The notes beneath the pieces were generated by a model, which did no database searches, was not told the origin of the DNA, and saw only the letters and a list, made by a program, of their open reading frames with translations. From contig DAOTZU010000007.1 in NCBI GenBank assembly GCA_034433995.1, positions 1 to 11,423 on the forward strand: a stretch of 11,423 nucleotides of DNA, read 5' to 3'. Source of the DNA: DAOTZU01 sp034433995. Its GTDB lineage: Bacteria > Chloroflexota > Anaerolineae > UBA1429. Both the position numbers and the translations under genes were made by a program. Shown piece after piece: positions 6,115 to 11,423 of the stretch. The first letter of the stretch is position 1. Each line of letters begins with the position of its first letter.

Positions 6115-7899
6115 ATGGTTTTGGCTGTTGATGATCGTCAGGATGATGGTAGCATTCCCTCTTTGGAGTTGCCTCTCTGGAGCGATGACCTGGAGGACAC
6201 GTCTCGCATAGCCGCCTGGCGGCGCGGCCAGGAGCCTGGGACCGGTGCTGCCACAGCCTTTGCCGAGCAACTGGCCCGCTTCAGGCGCCTTTTGGTCACC
6301 GCGAACCAGGTCGAGGATATCGCAGATGCGCTCCTCACCGTCCTCGCCGAGGTGTGGTCACCCCGCATGGCCTTGCTGCTCTTTTTGCCCCGCGAGCCCG
6401 TGGCTTGGGCCAACCGCTTGTTCCTCTACCGGGATGGCGCTGTGCAGGCCCAGGAGCTATGGCCAGAGGTCCTTGCGCGCTTGGAGACGCTGCGCCAGAA
6501 AGGCACGGCGTACTGGCAGGCGGCGCTCTCGCTGGTGCCCCAGGTGTGCCAGCGAGCCGGGGTTCCTGTAGAAGAGCCCATCCTCATGCCCTGGCGCGTA
6601 GGGCAAACGTTGTGGGGCGCTTTGGCCGTGATCCCTTCCCGGCCGCCCTCCGCACTGGAAGAGACCCTGTGGTCCCTTTTGCTGGATCAATCGGCCTGGG
6701 CTTTGCGCTGGCTCTTGGCCCAAGAGGACAGGGCGTCCTTGCAGGCCCGGCTGGAAAAGGCCCAGGAAGAACGCGATCACCTTTGGCAGCAGCTCCTCCA
6801 GGCGGAGCATCTCGCGGCCGTGGGGGAGCTGGTCTCGGGCGTGGCTCATGATCTGAACAATCCCCTCACGTCGGTGATGGGTTTTGCCCAACTGCTTCAA
6901 CTCTCTGACCTGACGCCGGAGCAAAAGGCCGACCTCACCGTCATTGATACCGAGGCCCAGCGTTGCCGCCAGATTGTGCGCAACCTTCTCGGCCTGGTGC
7001 ACGAGGAATCCACGGGCGCCGAGACGGTGTCCCTCGCGGAGGTGGTGCGGCGGATCCTGGAGTTGATGGATTATGGGCTGCGCAACGCTAATATTCAAGT
7101 GGTCCTGGAGCTGCCGGCCGATCTCCCGCCGGTGCGGGGCGACGCCCGGCGCATCCAGCAGGCATTGTTGCAACTGATCCGTGGTGCCCAGCGGCGCATG
7201 GCCGCCACCGCCGGCGTGGGCACTTTGACCATCTCCGGCGAGGTCATCTCCTCAGCAGGGGCGCGGCCCATGGTGCGGTTGGGCATTGCCGATACCGCTC
7301 CCAAGCTCGCTAACGCCCCAGAGGGCTGGGGAGCGGCCTCGGCCCTTAGAACCCTGGGCCATATGGGAGCGCTAGCGCTGGCGGCGGCTCACGAGGTCCT
7401 TGCCCTGACGCATGGGCAGCTGGCGCTGGATGCAACGTATAGCATGGGCAATCGCTTCTGGGTGGTCCTGCCGCTGGCCGCTTCCGCGTCCGTCAATGCC
7501 CCGGCGCCCGCCCCGGAGCGAACCCCTCAGGGCACAATCCTTTTTGTGGATGATGAGCTGGATCTGGCCAGCCTGGCCCAGCGCGTCTTGAGCCGCGCGG
7601 GTTATGATGTCTTCTGCGCCTTGAGCGGCGGCGAGGCGTTGCAGCGCCTGGCCGAGCGGCGCTACGATCTCATTATCCTCGACCTGAAGATGCCCGACAT
7701 GAGCGGGCGCGATGTGTATGAGCTCATCCGACGCGCCCATCCAGAGATGGCCGGGCGTATTCTCTTTACCACAGGCGACACGGTGAACCAAGATACGAGG
7801 GCGTGGTTGGCCGCGGTGGGCGGTCCGGTGCTCACCAAACCCTACACCCTCGACCAACTCACCCAGTTGGTGGACGAGGCCCTCCAGGGCAAACTCTAA
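6115..7899 (+). CDS. Hybrid sensor histidine kinase with degenerate ATP-binding domain (putative pseudokinase) and C-terminal receiver
   Basis: A 594-residue soluble two-component protein. A GAF-like sensory region (about 53-198) and a coiled coil (about 203-235) lead into a well-kept HisKA segment with the phospho-acceptor H245 in GVAHDLNNPL (242-251). The next region keeps the length and outline of a HATPase domain, but its ATP-binding motifs are eroded compared with the neighbouring kinase. The N-box LINNAQDA is LIRGAQRR (354-361). DxGxG is DTAPK (393-397). The F-box is gone. GTGLG of the G2 loop reads GALAL (418-422). A normal receiver follows (about 473-594) with D479/D480, phospho-acceptor D523 in ILDLKMPDMSG, T552/T553 and K575. 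The ATG at 6115 has GAGG six bases upstream. The frame is intact, so this is not simple decay. It probably receives phosphate from another kinase, likely the adjacent one, or acts as a regulatory partner; this is inference. There is no DNA-binding output domain and no membrane segment. Confidence 0.88.
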   Translation: MVLAVDDRQDDGSIPSLELPLWSDDLEDTSRIAAWRRGQEPGTGAATAFAEQLARFRRLLVTANQVEDIADALLTVLAEVWSPRMALLLFLPREPVAWANRLFLYRDGAVQAQELWPEVLARLETLRQKGTAYWQAALSLVPQVCQRAGVPVEEPILMPWRVGQTLWGALAVIPSRPPSALEETLWSLLLDQSAWALRWLLAQEDRASLQARLEKAQEERDHLWQQLLQAEHLAAVGELVSGVAHDLNNPLTSVMGFAQLLQLSDLTPEQKADLTVIDTEAQRCRQIVRNLLGLVHEESTGAETVSLAEVVRRILELMDYGLRNANIQVVLELPADLPPVRGDARRIQQALLQLIRGAQRRMAATAGVGTLTISGEVISSAGARPMVRLGIADTAPKLANAPEGWGAASALRTLGHMGALALAAAHEVLALTHGQLALDATYSMGNRFWVVLPLAASASVNAPAPAPERTPQGTILFVDDELDLASLAQRVLSRAGYDVFCALSGGEALQRLAERRYDLIILDLKMPDMSGRDVYELIRRAHPEMAGRILFTTGDTVNQDTRAWLAAVGGPVLTKPYTLDQLTQLVDEALQGKL

Positions 7900-7909
7900 C
7901 CCCTTTGTT

Positions 7910-7933
7910 TGGCCCGGCCACGCTGCCGGGCCA
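7910..7933. terminator. Hairpin between the two kinase genes, weak terminator candidate
   Basis: A perfect nine-base-pair stem, TGGCCCGGC/GCCGGGCCA with a six-base loop, begins ten bases after the stop of the first kinase. No T run follows on the plus strand, so termination would be weak or factor-dependent. A second possible pairing, GCCAGGCA (7930-7937) with TGCCTGGC (7960-7967), shares bases with the right arm, so the two folds exclude each other. Confidence 0.45.
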
Positions 7934-7984
7934 GGCATGTTATGTCTCTTCCCCTTCCCTGCCTGGCGTGAAACGGCCAAGTCA

Positions 7985-7993
7985 TGGTATAAT
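7985..7993 (+). promoter_or_regulatory. Extended -10 promoter of the second hybrid kinase gene
   Basis: TGG followed by a perfect TATAAT (7988-7993) forms an extended -10 element. The best -35 candidate, TGGCGT (7964-7969, 18-base spacer), is poor. Transcription would start near 8000 and give a leader of about 35 bases before the ATG at 8035. It indicates that the second kinase can be expressed independently of the first. Confidence 0.6.
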
Positions 7994-8034
7994 GTTTACG
8001 TAGCACGACGATATCGCATGGGGATAGGGGGCTT

Positions 8035-10290
8035 ATGACGCCGCAAGCGATGAAGCGTTCCGGCGATCCTCAGGGGGGGATACCTCAGCCATCGTTGGCC
8101 CCTCAGGCCGCGGCCCAAGACGTGGCGACGCCGCCGGGCACGCCTTTGGGCGTGTTGAACGCGCTGATCTCCATCACCGATGCTACCCAAGATGTGGATA
8201 CCCTCCTGGGACGGGCCTTGCAGATGCTTTTGGCGGCGCTGACCGCCGAGCGCGCGGCAGTCTATCTCCGCGAGGGAGAGCAATGGATCTTGCGCAACCA
8301 CCTGGGTTTGGAGGCTGGGGCGCTGCCGGCGATCCAAAGCCTGCCGGATGCCGCCTTCTCCTCTTGGTTGCGCGGCCCCACCCCAAGCAAAAGGGTGCCC
8401 CTCTGTGACCTCGCCGCCATGCCCGGCGCGCTGGGTCAGGCGTTCACGGGCTGCCGTGGTTTGTTCTGCCTCCCCTTGATGGTGCGTGAACAGAACGTGG
8501 GCTTGATCTTGGTGGGGACGACCTCCCCTTTACCCTCTTTTTGGCTGGACCAAGAGTTTCTCGGCGCCTTGGGCAAGACCATCGGCCTAGCGGTGGACCA
8601 TTCGCGCCTCTACCAACGCATGGAAGAGCGCTTGCGCGCAAGCCAGGCGCTCTATGAGGTGGGGCGAGCCCTCACCTCCACCTTGGATCTGGATGCCCTG
8701 CTCAACCTCATCGTGCGTTCGGCGGTGGATACCATCGGCAAGGCCAAGAACGGCGTCCTCCACCTCTTGGATGAGGAGACCAACGAGCTGCGCCCCAAGG
8801 CCCTCTCTTTTGCCACGCCGGGCCTTCCGGATGTGGCCGGGCGCAGCCGCATGAAGCCCGGCCAGGGCGTGGCGGGGATCGCGCTGCAGCTGGGCCAGGT
8901 GGTCAACGTGCCCGATGTATCCAAGGATGAGCGCTTTATCCGCGTGGGCCAGGGGCGCTCCTTCGCGTCCATGTTGGTGGCCCCCCTCCTGGTGGGTGAG
9001 CGGCGCATCGGCACTTTGAGCATCGATTCCGACGAGCCCTTTGCCTTTACCCCGGATGACGAGCGCCTGCTGATGACCTTGGCCAGCCAGGCGGCCACCG
9101 CCATCGAACAGGCGCGCCTGGTCAAGGATCTGCAGCAAAGCCTGGAGGAATTGCGCACCACCCAGGCGCAGTTGATCCAATCGGAAAAGCTCTCCGCCAT
9201 CGGCCAGCTCATCGCCGGGGTGGCCCACGAGCTCAACAACCCCCTTACGGCCATCATGGGCTATGCCCAGCTTCTCCAGCTCTCGGATGAGGTGAGCGAG
9301 GGGGTCTTGAGGGACCTGAACAAGATCTACCTCCAAGCCCAGCGTGCTGCCAAGATCGTGCAGAACCTGTTGACCTTTGCGCGCCAGCACAAGGGGGAGC
9401 GCCAACTGGTCAATATCAACGAAGTGCTGGAGCGCACGTTAGAGTTGCGGGCCTACCAGTTGCGGGTGGATAATGTGGAGCTGAGCGTCAACCTGGCCGA
9501 GGAGGAGTTGCTGGTTCTGGCCGATCCCAACCAATTACAACAAGTCTTTCTCAATTTGATCAACAATGCCCAAGATGCCATCGCGGAGACACGCCGCAGG
9601 GGCCACTTGGTGGTCAGCACCCAGCAGGTGGCGGACAAGGTCCAGATCCGTTTCAGCGACGATGGCCCCGGCCTCTTGCCCCAAGTGCGGCAACATCTCT
9701 TTGAGCCCTTTTTCACCACCAAGGAGGTGGGCAAGGGCACCGGCTTGGGGTTGAGCATCTGCTTTGGGATTGTGAGCCAGCATGGCGGCCGCATCTGGGC
9801 GGAGGACACTGCCGGCGGCGGGGCCACCTTTGTGGTGGAACTGCCCCAGGCCCCGGAGGGGGCCGCGGCCCCCACAGGGGCTGCCGAGGCCTCGCCCGTG
9901 GCCCAAGTGCAGGGCAAGGTGGTGTTGGTGGTGGAAGATGAGGAGGATGTGGCCCAGGTGGTGCAGCGCGCCTTGGCCCAAGATCAGCACCATGTCCTTT
10001 GGGCCACCGATGGCGAGACTGCGCTACAACATTTGGCCCAAGCCCATCGCCAGGGCGCGCCGTTTCATCTGATCATCAGCGATATCAAGATGCCCGGCCT
10101 GGGCGGGCCGGCCTTCTATGAGCGGGTGCGCGCCCAAGATCCTGCGTTGGCCGAGCGGATCATTTTCATCACCGGCGACACCCTCAGCCCCAGCACGCGC
10201 AGGTTTTTGGAGAGCACCAAGCGCCCCTACCTGGCCAAGCCCTTTACCATCGAGGATTTGCGGCGGGCCATCGCCGGATTGGGGGGCTGA
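8035..10290 (+). CDS. Hybrid sensor histidine kinase (GAF-GAF-HisKA-HATPase-REC)
   Basis: A 751-residue cytoplasmic hybrid kinase. A Pro/Ala-rich N-terminus precedes a divergent GAF domain (about 38-190) and a second, typical GAF domain (about 204-360, with GRSRMKPGQGVAGIAL at 269-284 and VAPLLVGERRIGTLSID at 315-331). After a coiled coil comes HisKA with H398 in GVAHELNNPL. The HATPase domain is complete: N-box NLINNAQDAI (507-516, N511), DDGPG (542-546), FEPFFTTK (556-563) and GKGTGLGLS (566-574). The receiver (about 628-751) has E634/D635, phospho-acceptor D683 in ISDIKMPG, T713 in ITGDT and K735 in AKPF. All catalytic residues are present, so it should autophosphorylate and relay to its own receiver. 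No membrane helix or DNA-binding domain is seen, so it must sense a cytoplasmic ligand or partner. The ATG at 8035 has AGGGGG close upstream; an ATG five codons later is an alternative. It closely resembles the first kinase in the HisKA and receiver parts. Confidence 0.96.
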   Translation: MTPQAMKRSGDPQGGIPQPSLAPQAAAQDVATPPGTPLGVLNALISITDATQDVDTLLGRALQMLLAALTAERAAVYLREGEQWILRNHLGLEAGALPAIQSLPDAAFSSWLRGPTPSKRVPLCDLAAMPGALGQAFTGCRGLFCLPLMVREQNVGLILVGTTSPLPSFWLDQEFLGALGKTIGLAVDHSRLYQRMEERLRASQALYEVGRALTSTLDLDALLNLIVRSAVDTIGKAKNGVLHLLDEETNELRPKALSFATPGLPDVAGRSRMKPGQGVAGIALQLGQVVNVPDVSKDERFIRVGQGRSFASMLVAPLLVGERRIGTLSIDSDEPFAFTPDDERLLMTLASQAATAIEQARLVKDLQQSLEELRTTQAQLIQSEKLSAIGQLIAGVAHELNNPLTAIMGYAQLLQLSDEVSEGVLRDLNKIYLQAQRAAKIVQNLLTFARQHKGERQLVNINEVLERTLELRAYQLRVDNVELSVNLAEEELLVLADPNQLQQVFLNLINNAQDAIAETRRRGHLVVSTQQVADKVQIRFSDDGPGLLPQVRQHLFEPFFTTKEVGKGTGLGLSICFGIVSQHGGRIWAEDTAGGGATFVVELPQAPEGAAAPTGAAEASPVAQVQGKVVLVVEDEEDVAQVVQRALAQDQHHVLWATDGETALQHLAQAHRQGAPFHLIISDIKMPGLGGPAFYERVRAQDPALAERIIFITGDTLSPSTRRFLESTKRPYLAKPFTIEDLRRAIAGLGG

Positions 10291-10304
10291 GCGGCGGCCT
10301 CAGC
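10286..10304. other. Small palindrome spanning the convergent gene ends
   Basis: GCTGAG (10286-10291) and CTCAGC (10299-10304) are inverted copies around a seven-base centre. They contain the TGA stop of the second kinase on the plus strand and the TGA stop of the membrane protein gene on the minus strand. The two genes are only nine bases apart. No T run is present, so any terminator role would be weak. Confidence 0.4.
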
Positions 10305-10992
10305 GCCGGAGCAGATGGTCCAACAGGCGAAACATCCTTTGTTCGAGGGGCCTCTGGTAACGCCAAAAAAGGAGCGCCAGGGCCAAGCTCACGCCGCCCA
10401 GGATCAGGAGCTGCCACCAGGCGAGGGTTCTGGCGTAGGCGCCCAGGAGGGTGGAGGCGATCACCCCCGGCGCCCGCCCCACAAGGGCCAAAAGGACGAT
10501 CTCGCCCAGACGCAGGGGCGTGAGGCCGGCCAGGAGGCAGCACAGGTCGTCGGGCAGGAAAGGCAGCAAAAAGATCAAGAACAGCGCCCAAGCCCCTCGT
10601 CGCCGGGCGTAGGCATCCAGGCGGGCCAGGAGGTCGGGGCGGGCCCAGCGCTCCACCAAGGGCCGTCCCAATTGGCGGGCCAGACCTGCCGCGATCCAGG
10701 TGCCCAAGGCCAAACCCACCAAGCACAAGAACGCTCCACGCCAGGGGCCATAGAGGTATCCTGCCGCCAGGCCCACCACTTGGCCGGGGATGGGGGCCAA
10801 CGCCACCTGCAAGATCTCGGCCAGGATGATGCCCAGCGGCCCCCACACGCCCAGGCGCGCGATCCATGCCGTGAGCAACTCAGGGTCGCGCCAGAGCGCC
10901 TCCAGCCCCAGCCGCCAGAGGAGGACGGCCGCCGCCAAAAGCAGCGCCAGCAGGCCGAGGCTCGCCACCAGCCGCCATGTTCGCCCTTTCAT
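10300..10992 (-). CDS. TVP38/TMEM64 (VTT-domain) family membrane protein
   Basis: A 230-residue integral membrane protein of the TVP38/TMEM64/DedA-like group, whose bacterial members are linked to lipid scrambling or membrane homeostasis, with no settled substrate. An N-terminal helix (about 8-27) is followed by the first family block, APIPGQVVGLAAGYLYGPWRG (66-86, short re-entrant and Gly-rich), and a helix at 86-104. The second block is PFLPDDLCCLLAGLT (144-158) with GRAPGV (172-177), and a last helix lies near 194-210. The start is set at 10992 rather than at the longer in-frame ATG at 11055. It has GAGG five bases upstream, begins just before the first helix, and overlaps the preceding stop as ATGA, a typical sign of translational coupling. 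The longer start would overlap the upstream gene by 67 bases. It converges with the second kinase gene and is probably unrelated to it. Confidence 0.88.
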   Translation of the reverse strand: MKGRTWRLVASLGLLALLLAAAVLLWRLGLEALWRDPELLTAWIARLGVWGPLGIILAEILQVALAPIPGQVVGLAAGYLYGPWRGAFLCLVGLALGTWIAAGLARQLGRPLVERWARPDLLARLDAYARRRGAWALFLIFLLPFLPDDLCCLLAGLTPLRLGEIVLLALVGRAPGVIASTLLGAYARTLAWWQLLILGGVSLALALLFWRYQRPLEQRMFRLLDHLLRR

Positions 10993-11423
10993 GGGCACCT
11001 CGCCAACCACACCGTGTAGAGCGGCGTAACGCGCTGATAGCCCTCGCGCAGCCAAGGGAGCCAGGCCTCGTCTGCATCAGGCAGGGCGGGGATGGGCGCG
11101 AGGTAGCCCACCTCGTCCAGATTCAGCGCTTTGGCCTGTTCCACCAAGGCTCTGGCCAGGTATTGCTCCGCCTGGGGCGAGCAGGTCCAGCCGCGCTCAA
11201 GCCACAGCCCAGAGTAGGCGCACGTGTGCACCTCCAAACACTCGGCCGATGCGACAAGGCCTCCCTGCTCCGCATAGAGGCTGTTGATTTGTCTCGGCCC
11301 TTGGTCGTGCGCCTGCCAACGCCACCCCGGCGGCAAGAACCCTCGCGGCGCGTTCCCGCGCACCTCGTAGATGAGCAGGACCCGCGGCCGGGATTCAGGG
11401 AGCAAGCCCGCCCGGCGAAAGGC
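10989..11423 (-). CDS. Unrecognised protein, C-terminal part (N-terminus outside window)
   Basis: The reading frame is open to the window edge, so these 144 residues are most likely the C-terminal part of a longer protein. A TTG at 11405 could serve as a start, but it has no clear ribosome site and the frame continues above it. The visible part starts AFRRAGLLPES, has a beta-strand-like stretch VLLIYEVRG, and includes several Trp, Tyr and Cys residues (such as CLEVHTCAYSGLWLERGWTC). It then has a likely helix (QAEQYLARALVEQAKALNL) and ends in YQRVTPLYTVWLARCP. There is no membrane segment. The last lines loosely resemble the end of an acetyltransferase- or methyltransferase-like fold, but no diagnostic motif supports either. 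Its TGA overlaps the ATG of the TVP38-type gene, so they share a transcript. It is a real gene by frame and coupling, of unknown function. Confidence 0.7.
   Translation of the reverse strand, partial: AFRRAGLLPESRPRVLLIYEVRGNAPRGFLPPGWRWQAHDQGPRQINSLYAEQGGLVASAECLEVHTCAYSGLWLERGWTCSPQAEQYLARALVEQAKALNLDEVGYLAPIPALPDADEAWLPWLREGYQRVTPLYTVWLARCP

Noticed and set aside
8018..8038. Six-codon leader frame overlapping the second kinase start as ATGA
   Set aside because: It has no ribosome site and such short frames arise by chance. The G-rich sequence inside it more likely serves as the ribosome site for the kinase.
10315..11019. Plus-strand open frame of 234 codons opposite the TVP38-type gene
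   Set aside because: The minus-strand gene has family motifs and a coupled start; the opposite frame is Gln/Gly-rich without motifs.

Overview
The window looks like chromosomal DNA of a GC-rich bacterium, most likely a member of the Chloroflexota (Anaerolineae-like). This is inferred from the Thr/Pro-repeat linker in a membrane-anchored SH3 protein, large hybrid histidine kinases whose receivers carry a GDT...TR signature, MalF/MalG-type sugar permeases, and palindrome-rich intergenic repeats. No phage, transposase, CRISPR, tRNA or rRNA signal was seen. All genes are ordinary chromosomal types; the interest lies in their details.

Layout. (i) Positions 1-2845, minus strand: a three-gene operon read from a good sigma70-type promoter (2887-2915). 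It runs permease 1 (MalF/UgpA type), permease 2 (MalG/UgpE type), then an inositol-monophosphatase-family enzyme cut by the window start. Neither the ATPase nor the solute-binding protein of the transporter is in view. Both permeases carry an extra block of about 80-105 residues that seems to add two membrane helices. (ii) 2846-3184: a divergent intergenic region with a promoter for each side and, between them, three perfect palindromes in a row. (iii) 3185-5930, plus strand: a consensus promoter drives a small membrane-anchored SH3 protein. After a 142-base gap holding a long imperfect stem-loop comes ligA (NAD-dependent DNA ligase), closed by a strong intrinsic terminator built of nested palindromes. 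(iv) 6115-10290, plus strand: two related hybrid sensor kinases in tandem, each with its own likely extended -10 promoter. The second is canonical (GAF-GAF-HisKA-HATPase-REC). The first has an intact phospho-acceptor histidine and receiver, but all its ATP-binding motifs are eroded. (v) 10300-11423, minus strand, convergent with the second kinase across only 9 bases: a TVP38/TMEM64-type membrane protein, translationally coupled (ATGA) to the C-terminal part of an unrecognised protein that runs off the window.

How the genes work together. The permease pair and the phosphatase probably handle uptake and metabolism of a carbohydrate or polyol, but the substrate cannot be read from the sequence. 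The kinase pair is the most unusual part. A plausible reading is that the intact kinase (8035-10290) phosphorylates, or forms a mixed complex with, the ATP-site-degenerate kinase (6115-7899). Neither has a DNA-binding output domain, so their downstream targets are not in this window.
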